A DNA stretch of 45,531 bases, taken from an uncultured Oscillospiraceae bacterium. Its GTDB lineage: Bacteria > Bacillota > Clostridia > Oscillospirales > Oscillospiraceae. The DNA is taken from contig CAKTQV010000017.1 of NCBI GenBank assembly GCA_934597255.1, positions 1-45,531 of the forward strand. Reading direction: 5' to 3'. Made by a program: the position numbers and the translations under genes. The notes beneath the pieces are model-generated. The model ran no database searches, was not told the DNA's origin, and saw nothing but the letters and a program-made list of their open reading frames with translations. Shown piece after piece: positions 33,357 through 41,680 of the stretch; position 1 is the stretch's first letter, and each line of letters begins with the position of its first letter.

Positions 33357-33374
33357 TAGTAGCGTTAGTAGTAG
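33357..33374. repeat. TAG trinucleotide repeat resembling a DnaA-trio
   Basis: TAGTAG-CGT-TAGTAGTAG on the plus strand, followed by a GC cluster (GCG) and a weak box at 33385. Box, GC cluster and 3'-GAT-5' trio in that order is the known Bacillus unwinding layout. Confidence 0.45.
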
Positions 33375-33545
33375 GCGAAATTTATGTTGAAAACCTAAAA
33401 AAACGCTTGTATACCAAGGAAAATGGATGTTGAAAAAGAGGTTGATAAAAAACGGGGTTTTCCACAGAGAAAAAGGGGCTTTTGTCTTTCCGCCGCCGTC
33501 CACAGGGGGGGTATGAACACGGTGGAGAAAATTGTGGAGAAAAGA

Positions 33546-34853
33546 TCAGTTTCGGGCGTTGATGTTTGAGGTGATGTCGCGCACGGTCGCGGCGGTCTCC
33601 GGGTCGCTTTTGAGAAGGTCCTCGACCTTGCGTATCGACGAGAGCACCGTGGAGTGGTTCCGGTGGTCAAATTCCTCGCCGATATCGACCAGCGAGAGGT
33701 TCGTCAGCCGGCGGATCAGATACATGGCGACCTGGCGGGCCATGGCGGTGTTCTTGCTGCGGCGCTGGCCGCGGATGTCCTCGACGGAAAGGCCGAAGTA
33801 GCGCGCCGTTTCCGTGATGATGACGTCCGGCGTCGGGATATATACGCCCACGCGGATCACGTCCTTGATCGCCCGCTTGACGCTTGTGACGGAGATGGAG
33901 TCGTCCATAAGCTCGCGGTAAGCCGTCAGGCGGTTCACAACGCCCTCGAGCTGACGGATGTTTTCCGTGATGTTTTCGGCGATGAACTCCACGACCTCGT
34001 CGGAGAGCGTGAGACCGAGGCTCTGCCCCTTGTCGCGGACAATGGCCATGCGCAGCTCCAGATCGGGCTTTCCGATGTCCGCCATCAGTCCGCCCTCAAA
34101 GCGCGTGCGCAGGCGGTCCTCCAGCTTTACCATATCCAGCGGCGGGCGATCCGATGTGATGACGATCTGGTGTCCGGCCTCGTAGATGTTGTTGAAGGTG
34201 TGGAAAAACTCCTCCTGCACGCCGAGCTTACCGGCAATGAACTGAATGTCGTCTACCAGAAACAGATCGACGTTCCGGTATTTCTTCCGGAATTCGGGCT
34301 GCGTGCCCTCGCGCAGGGAGGCGACCATCTGGTTTGTAAAATCGTCGCCCTTGACGTAGCCGATCTTCGCGTCGGGATGATGCTCTCGGATATATTTGGC
34401 GATGGCCAGAAGAAGGTGTGTTTTGCCGAGCCCGGAATTTCCGTAGATGAAAAGGGGGTTATAGACCTTTCCGGGGTTTTCCGCCACGCCCATGGCCGCC
34501 GCGTGGGCGAATTTGTTTGACTGGCCCACGATGAAGCGGTCGAAGGTATAGGCCGCGGCTTCGGGAAGATCGTCCGGCTCGGACTGGCTGGCGTATTCCT
34601 TCACCTCGTCCCCGACCAGCACCAGAAGACTGAAATCGCAGCAGAACAGGTCGCTCATCACGCCGCGGATGGTGTCGCCGAAGCGCTGGGAGATGATATT
34701 GCGCTTGAAGTCGGAGCTTGTCTGCAGCACGAGGCGCTTTTCATCCAGCTCCACGGGAGTGCAGTCGGAAAACCAGGTATTCAGAGCCGTCGGCGTAAGC
34801 TCGCCGGACAGCTTGTCCAGCACGCTGGCCCATACGTCGGTAAGGGAGTTCAC
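33546..34853 (-). CDS. dnaA: Chromosomal replication initiator DnaA
   Basis: AAA+ initiator of 435 residues from GTG 34853, with GAAGGGAC upstream. Domain I is at 1-80 and domain II is short, here only about 20 residues. Walker A GNSGLGKTHLL at 138-148, Walker B LFLVDDIQFIAGK and sensor 1 VITSDRPP make up domain III. Domain IV has the DnaA signature FDHRNHSTVLSSIRKVEDLL for DnaA-box contact. First gene of the left-directed replication operon; its promoter is at 34911-34939. Confidence 0.98.
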   Translation of the reverse strand: MNSLTDVWASVLDKLSGELTPTALNTWFSDCTPVELDEKRLVLQTSSDFKRNIISQRFGDTIRGVMSDLFCCDFSLLVLVGDEVKEYASQSEPDDLPEAAAYTFDRFIVGQSNKFAHAAAMGVAENPGKVYNPLFIYGNSGLGKTHLLLAIAKYIREHHPDAKIGYVKGDDFTNQMVASLREGTQPEFRKKYRNVDLFLVDDIQFIAGKLGVQEEFFHTFNNIYEAGHQIVITSDRPPLDMVKLEDRLRTRFEGGLMADIGKPDLELRMAIVRDKGQSLGLTLSDEVVEFIAENITENIRQLEGVVNRLTAYRELMDDSISVTSVKRAIKDVIRVGVYIPTPDVIITETARYFGLSVEDIRGQRRSKNTAMARQVAMYLIRRLTNLSLVDIGEEFDHRNHSTVLSSIRKVEDLLKSDPETAATVRDITSNINARN

Positions 34854-34910
34854 GGTCGTCCCTTCTTTCTGTTTAAGTAAATACTATAATAGAAGTATAA
34901 ATACTATTAT

Positions 34911-34939
34911 AATATAACATAGATGACCATGATTTTCAA
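34911..34939 (-). promoter_or_regulatory. dnaA promoter
   Basis: On the minus strand TTGAAA (34934-34939), 17-base spacer, TATATT (34911-34916) with TGT before it. Around it the 34870-34970 stretch is AT-rich, with the inverted repeat ATACAAT/ATTGTAT at about 34940-34958. No good DnaA box was found here. Confidence 0.7.
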
Positions 34940-34970
34940 TACAATTAATATATTGTATGACGGCAGGCGG

Positions 34971-34999
34971 TTGAAATTTTCCGCCGATGCGTATAGAAT
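34971..34999 (+). promoter_or_regulatory. mfd promoter
   Basis: TTGAAA (34971-34976), 17-base spacer, TAGAAT (34994-34999), 24 bases before the GTG start of mfd. Confidence 0.65.
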
Positions 35000-35022
35000 A
35001 GAGCTGTTGCGAGGTAATCACA

Positions 35023-38000
35023 GTGCAGACTCTTACAAGATCCATTCTTGAAAATACGGCGTTTACCCCCCTCCCCATGCGGCTGGAAGGGGGCTTTTCG
35101 CCTGCTCTGGCTACCGGGCTTTCCGCCGTTCACCGCGCGCAGCTTGCCGCGGCGCTGCATCTGGAAACAAAGCGGCCGCTGGCCGTGATCTGTCCGGACG
35201 ACACGGCGGCCGAGGCCATGGCGGCCGATCTCGGCGCGTTTCTGGACAAAAGCGTGCCCGTGCTCGTGGGGCGGGAGCTGGAGTTTTACGGCGCGGAGGC
35301 CGTGTCCCGTCAGACGGAGCAGCGCCGTCTGGCCGCTCTGGACGCGCTGGAGGGCGGCGGAACGGACGTCGTGGCCGTCAGCCTTCCCGGTCTGCTGCAG
35401 CGGGCCATACCGCCGGAAAAGCTGTCATGCGCGGCGTTTACGCTCCGCCGGGGCCAGACGCTTGCCATCGAGGACGCCGAGGACCGGCTCGTGCGCGCCG
35501 GCTATGAGGCCTGCGATAAGGTCGAGGGCGCGGGACAGTTCGCGCGCCGGGGCGGGATACTGGATCTGTTTTCTCCGTCGGAGCGTGAGCCGGTGCGTAT
35601 GGAATTCTGGGGCGATGAGATCGACCAGATGGCCTTTTTTGACCCGGCGAGCCAGCGTCGCGGCCAGAGCACGGAATGTCTGCGCGTCGTGCCGGCGGCG
35701 GAGACGCTGCCCTCGCTTGCCGCGGGAGGACGGGCGGAACTGGCCCGGCAGCTTCGGACGATGGCCGGCCGCGTCAATCTTCACGCGCAGCGCTTTGACG
35801 GAGCAAAGCTGAAGGAGAATCTTGAAAAGGACGCCGAGGCGCTGGAAAACCGGCCGCTGCTGCCGGCGGCCGACCGCTATATGGCGCTGATCTATCCGGA
35901 ATTTGCCTCGGCCTTCGATTATCTGCCGGCCGACGCGCTCGTGGTGCTGTCCGAGCCGGGAAAATGCGCGGAGCGGGCGAAGGAGCTTTTGAAGCGGAGC
36001 GCGGAGGACGAGCGCTCTCTCATCGCCGCGGGCATGGTCGTCGATAAGCTGGCGCGCTTTCGTCTCGGCTGGGATGAGGCGCTGGCCGCGCTGGGCGAAT
36101 ACGCGCTCGTGATGGCCGACAGCCTGACCGTCGGGCGTTATCCTCTGGAACCGAAAACCGTCGCCGGGATACAGGCTCGCCAGCTCCCGTCCTACGGCGG
36201 CAGCGCGCAGACCGCGGCGGACGATGTGAGCCACTGGCTGCGCGAGGGCTACCGCTGCGTCGTTTTGACGGGCGACAGCCGCCGCGCCGAAGCCATGCGC
36301 GATATTCTGACGGAAAAGGGCGTTTCCGGCGTCTATGTGGATCAGTCGCTGAGCGCGCTTCCGTCGGAGGGACGCTGCGCCGTGGCCGTGGGAAGCCTTT
36401 CCGCGGGCTTTGAATATCCGCAGATACGTCTGGCCGTGCTCACGGACACGCAGATCGCGCGCATGGCCGCGCGCCGCGGCCGCCGGAAGACCCACGCCGC
36501 CGGCGTGAAGCTGGGAAGCTGCGAGGATCTGTCCGTGGGCGATCTCGTCGTGCACGAGGTGCACGGCATCGGCCGCTTTGCGGGCATATTCCGCATGCCG
36601 GCCGACGGGGTGGAAAAGGATTATATCAAGATCTGCTACGCCGGCACGGACAGTCTGTATGTCCCGGCCATGCAGCTCGATCTGGTCACAAAATACGTCG
36701 GCGGCGGCGAGGAGCATCCCGTAAAGCTGTCCAAGCTCGGCGGTTCGGACTGGACGCGCGCCCGCTCGCGCGCCAAGGCCGCGGCGAAGGAGATGGCCGG
36801 CGAGCTCATCCGGCTGTACGCCGCGCGCCAGAGCACGCCCGGCCATGCCTTTGCGCCGGATTCCCCGTGGCAGACGGAATTTGAGGACGCCTTTGAATAT
36901 GCGGAGACGGACGACCAGCTCCGCTGCACGGCCGAGATCAAGGCCGACATGGAAAAGCCGGTGCCGATGGACCGCCTGCTCTGCGGCGACGTGGGCTTCG
37001 GCAAAACGGAGGTGGCGCTGCGAGCCGTGATGAAATGCGTGCTGGACGGCTGCCAGGCCGCGATCCTCGCGCCGACGACCGTGCTGGCGCAGCAGCATTT
37101 TCAAACGGCGGTCAGCCGCTTTTTCGGCTTCCCGGTCAAGATCGGTCTGCTGTCGCGTTTTTCCACGGCGGCGCAGGCGCGCGACTGTCTGCACGGTCTG
37201 GCCGACGGGAGCGTAGACATCGTTATCGGCACGCACCGGCTTTTGCAGAAGGACATCCGCTTTAAGAAGCTGGGGCTTCTGATCGTGGACGAGGAGCAGC
37301 GCTTCGGCGTGGCGCACAAGGAGCATATCAAGGAGATGGCCGCGCAGGTGGACGTGCTCACGCTCTCCGCCACGCCCATCCCCCGCACGCTGAACATGGC
37401 GCTCGGCGGGCTGCGGGATATGTCCGCCATCGAGCAGCCGCCGCAGGACCGTCAGCCCGTCGAGACCGTCGTCATGGAGCACGACTGGGGCGTGGTGGCC
37501 GACGCGATACGGAAGGAGGCTGCGCGCGGCGGCCAGGTGTATTATCTGCACAACCGCATCGACACCATCGAGCGCACGGCGGTGAAGCTGGAAAAGCTGC
37601 TGCCGGAGATATCGCTCACGGTCGCGCACGGCCGCATGGATGAGCGGGAGCTTTCCGCCGCCATGGAGAAAATGACCTCCGGCGAGGCCACGGTGCTCGT
37701 GTGCACGACCATCATCGAAACGGGCATCGACATCCCCAATGTCAATACGCTCATCATCGAGGACGCCGATAAGCTCGGACTGGCCCAGCTCCATCAGCTC
37801 CGCGGCCGCGTGGGCCGCTCGTCGCGGAAGGCGACGGCGTATCTGACGTATAAAAAGGACAAGGTGCTGACGGAGATCGCGCAGAAGCGGCTTGACGCCA
37901 TCCGTCAGTTCGCCCAGTTCAATTCCGGCATACGCATCGCCATGCGCGATCTGGAGATACGCGGCGCGGGAAATCTTCTCGGCGCGGAGCAGTCCGGCCA

Positions 38001-38544
38001 CATGATCGACGTGGGCTTTGATATGTACATGAAGCTGCTGTCGGAGGCGGTGCAGGAGGCGCGCGGCGAAAGCGTACCGGTGCGGACGGAATGCTCGGCG
38101 GATCTGTCGGTATCCGCGTCGATCCCGGAGGAATACATCCGCTCGCCGGAGCAGCGCATGGATATTTACCGGCGCATCGCGCTCATACGGAGCGAGCCGG
38201 AGGCGGACGATCTGACGGAGGAGCTGTGCGACCGCTTCGGCGATCCGCCGCCGAATGTGAACCGGCTGATCCAGGTCGCGCTTCTGCGCGGCGAGGCGTC
38301 CGCCGCGGGCATCACGGAGGTCGTGCAGAAGGGGGGCGCGCTGCGCTTCGTGTTCGGCGATTTCGATTTTGCGCGCGTGAGCGCGTTGTATGCCAGACCT
38401 GCGTGGAAGGGGCGTGTAAAGGTGGAGGCCGGCGGAAAGCCGGCGGTGGCCATGCGCCTTCGCTCCGGCCGCCGCATTCTCGAGGAGGCGCGCGAATTCA
38501 TCCGCGATTATCAATCCACGGCGCCTGCCGCGAAAAATTCATAA
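35023..38544 (+). CDS. mfd: Transcription-repair coupling factor Mfd
   Basis: SF2 DNA translocase of 1173 residues that removes stalled RNA polymerase and recruits UvrA. It starts at GTG 35023 with GAGGT at 35011-35015. The N-terminal UvrB-homology part has the REPVRMEFWGDEID segment. The RNA-polymerase interaction domain lies around residue 500 (VGDLVVHEVHGIGRFAG). Translocase motifs are Walker A GDVGFGKTE near 654, DEEQRFG near 756 and IIETGIDIPN with QLRGRVGRS in the second RecA lobe. The C-terminal domain 7 is present. It is the divergent neighbour of dnaA; right-directed. Confidence 0.98.
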   Translation: MQTLTRSILENTAFTPLPMRLEGGFSPALATGLSAVHRAQLAAALHLETKRPLAVICPDDTAAEAMAADLGAFLDKSVPVLVGRELEFYGAEAVSRQTEQRRLAALDALEGGGTDVVAVSLPGLLQRAIPPEKLSCAAFTLRRGQTLAIEDAEDRLVRAGYEACDKVEGAGQFARRGGILDLFSPSEREPVRMEFWGDEIDQMAFFDPASQRRGQSTECLRVVPAAETLPSLAAGGRAELARQLRTMAGRVNLHAQRFDGAKLKENLEKDAEALENRPLLPAADRYMALIYPEFASAFDYLPADALVVLSEPGKCAERAKELLKRSAEDERSLIAAGMVVDKLARFRLGWDEALAALGEYALVMADSLTVGRYPLEPKTVAGIQARQLPSYGGSAQTAADDVSHWLREGYRCVVLTGDSRRAEAMRDILTEKGVSGVYVDQSLSALPSEGRCAVAVGSLSAGFEYPQIRLAVLTDTQIARMAARRGRRKTHAAGVKLGSCEDLSVGDLVVHEVHGIGRFAGIFRMPADGVEKDYIKICYAGTDSLYVPAMQLDLVTKYVGGGEEHPVKLSKLGGSDWTRARSRAKAAAKEMAGELIRLYAARQSTPGHAFAPDSPWQTEFEDAFEYAETDDQLRCTAEIKADMEKPVPMDRLLCGDVGFGKTEVALRAVMKCVLDGCQAAILAPTTVLAQQHFQTAVSRFFGFPVKIGLLSRFSTAAQARDCLHGLADGSVDIVIGTHRLLQKDIRFKKLGLLIVDEEQRFGVAHKEHIKEMAAQVDVLTLSATPIPRTLNMALGGLRDMSAIEQPPQDRQPVETVVMEHDWGVVADAIRKEAARGGQVYYLHNRIDTIERTAVKLEKLLPEISLTVAHGRMDERELSAAMEKMTSGEATVLVCTTIIETGIDIPNVNTLIIEDADKLGLAQLHQLRGRVGRSSRKATAYLTYKKDKVLTEIAQKRLDAIRQFAQFNSGIRIAMRDLEIRGAGNLLGAEQSGHMIDVGFDMYMKLLSEAVQEARGESVPVRTECSADLSVSASIPEEYIRSPEQRMDIYRRIALIRSEPEADDLTEELCDRFGDPPPNVNRLIQVALLRGEASAAGITEVVQKGGALRFVFGDFDFARVSALYARPAWKGRVKVEAGGKPAVAMRLRSGRRILEEAREFIRDYQSTAPAAKNS

Positions 38545-38571
38545 TTTGGAAGCAACCGGCGCGGCTGTTTG

Positions 38572-38580
38572 TGCTATAAT
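38572..38580 (+). promoter_or_regulatory. Extended -10 of the PrsA-like gene
   Basis: TGCTATAAT at 38572-38580, 33 bases before the ATG; no clear -35. Confidence 0.5.
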
Positions 38581-38613
38581 GCCGGATATGAAATGAAAAA
38601 GAAGGGTTGAAAC

Positions 38614-39975
38614 ATGAAAAAATGGATTGCTGCGCTGCTGTGCGCCGTTATGCTCACCGGGCTGTGCGCCTGCGGCGAGACCCGTATCGAGCCTCTTGAG
38701 GCCGAAACGGAAAAAACCACGGAGACCGCTTCGCAGACCGAAACGGAGACGGCGGCGGAACAGACGGAGGAGACGGAGGCGGCGGCCGGTCTTGACTGGA
38801 ACGCGGCCTATGCCCGTCACGACCCGTCGGACGTTGTGTTCACGGTAGACGGTCAGCCGGTGACCTGGCAGGAGCTGTTTTACGAGCTTGCCAACGTGAC
38901 CGCGGGGCTGCAGAGCGCCGCCGGCGGCCAGATCATGAGCTGGGACGCCAAGCTGCGCGACAGCGCCGGAAACGAGGCGCGCTGCGGCGACTATGTCCTG
39001 TCCTACGCGCTGACCGTTTTGACGCAGTATCACTGCGTTTATAACCATCTGACGGCCGAGGGCGTCACGCTCGGCGACGAGGGTATGGCCAACGTCCAGA
39101 ACGTGAAGCAAACGATGATCGACAACTATTTCGGCGGCGACGAGCAGAAGTTTCTCGACAATCTCGCGGCGCTGTTCTGCAGCGAGGAGCTTTACGACTG
39201 GTTCAATATGGTCGACGAGCTTTACGCCGAGGGCTTCGGCGCGCTGTACGGAACGGACGGTGCGGGGCTGACGGACGAGGAGGTGCTCGCCTACGGACGC
39301 GACAGCGACTACGTCCAGATCCGCCAGATCTATCTCTACCCTGCCGGGGAGAAGACCGAGAGCGAGGAAACGGCGGAAACGACCGGGAGCGAAAGCGCGG
39401 AGACGGCCGTGGATCTGAGCGTGCTTGAGCCGCTGGCCGGCCAGCTCGGCGCCGCGTCGGACAACGCCGCGCGGGAGAAGGTATTCGACGGCCTGTATGA
39501 AAAATACAACGAAAACGCCGCGCTCGACGTTTACGGCCCGTCCCGCGCCATCAGCGCCGACGACGTGTCCATCGGCAGCGTGGATCAGAGCGTGTACGAC
39601 GCGGCCAGGGCGCTGGAGGATTACGGCTACGCCTGTGTTGCGGCCGGGAACGCCGCCGTTCTGCTGATGCGCGTGCCGCTGCAGGCGGATGCGCCGGTGT
39701 ATTACGAAACGGCCATGAGCAAGCTTTGCGATCTGCGGTATTACGCGGCGTCGCAGGCGTATCTGGAGAAGATCAACGGCGAGGACGGCTGGATTGCTTC
39801 GGTAGAATTCGCGTGGGAGCCGGGCTTTGAGGGCTTCAACCTGACGGACGCGTTCGCGGCGGAAACGGCCGGAGAGGAGACCGGAGAAGCGGCGGCCGGG
39901 ACGGCCGGGGATGAAGTCTCGGACGAGACGTCGGGAGAACCGGCGGCTGAGGCGTCGGACGAGCCGGCGGCCTGA
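38614..39975 (+). CDS. PrsA/SurA-like foldase lipoprotein with degenerate parvulin region
   Basis: Lipoprotein of 453 residues. The signal MKKWIAALLCAVMLTGLCAC has lipobox LCAC (Cys20), followed by a Thr/Glu-rich linker (about 30-60). A SurA_N-like domain begins at VVFTVDGQPVTWQELFYELAN. A segment starting YVQIRQIYLYP occupies the place of the parvulin ARHIL start, but the usual GGDLG core is not seen, and an acidic insert (KTESEETAETTGSESAETA) interrupts it. The C-terminus is Ala/Glu-rich. mfd is often followed by a prsA/surA-type gene in Clostridia, which supports the call. Probably folds exported proteins; isomerase activity is doubtful. Confidence 0.7.
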   Translation: MKKWIAALLCAVMLTGLCACGETRIEPLEAETEKTTETASQTETETAAEQTEETEAAAGLDWNAAYARHDPSDVVFTVDGQPVTWQELFYELANVTAGLQSAAGGQIMSWDAKLRDSAGNEARCGDYVLSYALTVLTQYHCVYNHLTAEGVTLGDEGMANVQNVKQTMIDNYFGGDEQKFLDNLAALFCSEELYDWFNMVDELYAEGFGALYGTDGAGLTDEEVLAYGRDSDYVQIRQIYLYPAGEKTESEETAETTGSESAETAVDLSVLEPLAGQLGAASDNAAREKVFDGLYEKYNENAALDVYGPSRAISADDVSIGSVDQSVYDAARALEDYGYACVAAGNAAVLLMRVPLQADAPVYYETAMSKLCDLRYYAASQAYLEKINGEDGWIASVEFAWEPGFEGFNLTDAFAAETAGEETGEAAAGTAGDEVSDETSGEPAAEASDEPAA

Positions 39976-40003
39976 CGGCGAACGGAACCATTTTGATAGA
40001 CAG

Positions 40004-40033
40004 CGGCGGGTATCCGAAGATACCCGCCGTTTT
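40004..40033 (+). terminator. Intrinsic terminator after the PrsA-like gene
   Basis: Perfect 11-bp stem CGGCGGGTATC (40004-40014) with GATACCCGCCG (40019-40029), loop CGAA, followed by TTTT. Confidence 0.85.
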
Positions 40034-40048
40034 CTGCGCAAAAGGGAC

Positions 40049-40077
40049 TTGTTTATTGGTAACAAAGATGTTATAAT
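40049..40077 (+). promoter_or_regulatory. Promoter of the GH25-SLH gene
   Basis: TTGTTT (40049-40054), 17-base spacer, TATAAT (40072-40077) with TGT before it. Confidence 0.7.
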
Positions 40078-40079
40078 AA

Positions 40080-40093
40080 TTACAATTTTGTAA
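40080..40093. promoter_or_regulatory. Palindrome at the transcription start, possible operator
   Basis: TTACAATTTTGTAA, a 14-base inverted repeat directly after the -10, covering the likely start site of the GH25-SLH gene. Confidence 0.35.
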
Positions 40094-40112
40094 CCATTGG
40101 GAGATGACAGCC

Positions 40113-41615
40113 ATGAAAAAGCTGCTTAGCCTGCTGCTTTGCCTGGCGCTGGCGGCGGGCGTTGCCCCGTCGGCGCTGGCAGCGGAGAGACCGGAGGGCG
40201 TGCCCTCCGCCGGCGCGTGCGAGACGGAGACCGAATCCGAATCGGAATCGGATGAATACGCCGTTTCCGCTCTGACGCTCGACGGCAATTCGGTCCGCTT
40301 CAACGATTTTGGCCGGTATGTCCACGACAGCCGCTATGCGTCCCGGAAGGTACTCAAGGGCATCGACGTATCGGTTTTCCAGGGCGACATCGACTGGGGC
40401 GCGGTCCGGAACGACGGCGTGGATTTTGCCATCGTGCGCGTCGGCGGCCGCTTTGTCTCGTCCGGCGATCTCTATTCCGATACAAGCATGGCCCAGAATT
40501 TGAGCGGCGCGATCGGACAGGGCATCGCGGCGGGCGCCTATTTCTTCTCGCAGGCTGTCACGGAGGAGGAGGCCCGCGAGGAAGCGGCCGAGGCGATACG
40601 CCTTTTGGGCGGCTACGCGGGACAGCTGAGTCTTCCGATCTATATGGATATGGAGTATTTCGGGACGAGCGGGCGGCTGTATGAGGCGAAGCTGTCGGCG
40701 CAGGAGCATACGAAGATCGCGCTGGCCTTCTGCCGGGCGATCGAGGAGGCGGGCTATAAGGCCGGACTCTACGTCGGGCTGTGCTCCTTCCCGATCAACG
40801 CGTCCGAGATCGCGGACGCGGGCTATGAGATATGGCACGCGCACTGGACCGAGCGGACGACCGCGTCGCCCGTGTACACGGTATGGCAGTTCAGCAGCAT
40901 CGGCAGCGTGGCGGGCATCCGCGGCAGCGTGGATCTGAACTTCCGCTATGTCCCGGCCGACGGCGGCAGCGATAAGGACAGCGACGGCAAGGATACCGGC
41001 GATAAGCCCGGGGAGGACGGCGGACAGAAGGAGCCGGTCTCCTTCTCGGACGTGCCCTCCGGCGCCTGGTATCACGACAGCGTGGAATATGTGGTCGGGC
41101 GCGGCCTGTTTCTCGGCGTGGGCGACGGAAAATTTGGCCCGTCCGCGGCCATGAACCGCGAGATGTTCGTCACGGTGCTGTACCGTCTGGCCGGCGAGCC
41201 GGACGTGACGGGCGAGAGCGCCTTTACCGATGTGACGGATGCGTCGAAATGGTATTATAAGGCCGTTCTCTGGGGCGCGCAGACGGGCATCGTCAGCGGC
41301 ATCGGCGGCGGAAAATTCGGCGTCGGGCGCGCGCTGTCGCGGCAGGAGATGGTAACGCTCCTGGCCCGCTACGCGGAGCAGGCCGGGCTGGCGGTGGACT
41401 CCGGCGCGGGCCTTGACAGCTTCCCCGACGGCGGTAAAACGGCGGACTGGGCCGCCGCAGCCATGCGCTGGGCCGTGGAACGCGGCATCATCTCCGGCGT
41501 GGCCGAGAGCGGCGGCAGCGTTCGTCTGGTCCCGTCCGGCACGACGACCCGCGCGCAGGTGGCCGCGGTCATCGAGCGCTTCACGGGACTTCTGGAGGAG
41601 CCGGCCAAAAAATAA
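40113..41615 (+). CDS. Secreted GH25 lysozyme with three SLH domains
   Basis: Secreted muramidase of 500 residues from ATG 40113, which has GGGAGATGA at the right distance; an earlier in-frame ATG (40104) lies inside that site. The signal peptide ends near APSALAAE. The GH25 domain (about 80-280) has the catalytic acids Asp85 (KGIDVSVFQGDIDW), Asp179 and Glu181 (YMDMEYFG) and the closing VWQFSS...VDLN pattern. An Asp/Gly/Lys linker follows, and three S-layer homology domains (about 312-495) begin with FSDVPSGAWYHDSVEYV. SLH domains bind cell-wall pyruvylated polymers, so the lysozyme is held at the wall. It is a single-gene unit between two terminators. Confidence 0.92.
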   Translation: MKKLLSLLLCLALAAGVAPSALAAERPEGVPSAGACETETESESESDEYAVSALTLDGNSVRFNDFGRYVHDSRYASRKVLKGIDVSVFQGDIDWGAVRNDGVDFAIVRVGGRFVSSGDLYSDTSMAQNLSGAIGQGIAAGAYFFSQAVTEEEAREEAAEAIRLLGGYAGQLSLPIYMDMEYFGTSGRLYEAKLSAQEHTKIALAFCRAIEEAGYKAGLYVGLCSFPINASEIADAGYEIWHAHWTERTTASPVYTVWQFSSIGSVAGIRGSVDLNFRYVPADGGSDKDSDGKDTGDKPGEDGGQKEPVSFSDVPSGAWYHDSVEYVVGRGLFLGVGDGKFGPSAAMNREMFVTVLYRLAGEPDVTGESAFTDVTDASKWYYKAVLWGAQTGIVSGIGGGKFGVGRALSRQEMVTLLARYAEQAGLAVDSGAGLDSFPDGGKTADWAAAAMRWAVERGIISGVAESGGSVRLVPSGTTTRAQVAAVIERFTGLLEEPAKK

Positions 41616-41638
41616 AAAGGTAAGATACGATGGAAGAA

Positions 41639-41680
41639 AGAACGTTCCGGCGCGGCAGGCACCGGAACGCTCTTTTTATA
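41639..41680. terminator. Bidirectional terminator between the lysozyme and ger genes
   Basis: CGTTCCGG (41643-41650) pairs with CCGGAACG (41662-41669), extended by AGA/TCT past one mismatch, followed by TTTTTATATTTT. It overlaps the stop codon of the minus-strand gene. Confidence 0.75.

Larger units (their letters stand above)
33317..33545. other. oriC: Candidate replication origin (oriC) between dnaA and dnaN
   Basis: A 229-base gap with AT-rich and DnaA-box-like sequence. Best boxes (consensus TTATCCACA): TTTTCCACA at 33458-33466 and, reversed, TGTGGAGAA at 33533-33541, each with one mismatch. Weaker two-mismatch boxes, all reversed, are at 33385-33393, 33428-33436 and 33440-33448; another weak one is at 33521-33529. 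A TAG-repeat that resembles a DnaA-trio lies at 33357-33374. The position in the dnaA-dnaN gap agrees with most Firmicutes origins. Confidence 0.65.

Noticed and set aside
34860..34970. AT-rich dnaA-mfd gap as the replication origin
   Set aside because: No DnaA boxes found; the sequence is explained by the divergent dnaA and mfd promoters.
35425..38514. 1029-residue minus-strand frame opposite mfd
   Set aside because: Shadow of mfd; low-complexity Arg/His/Leu composition.
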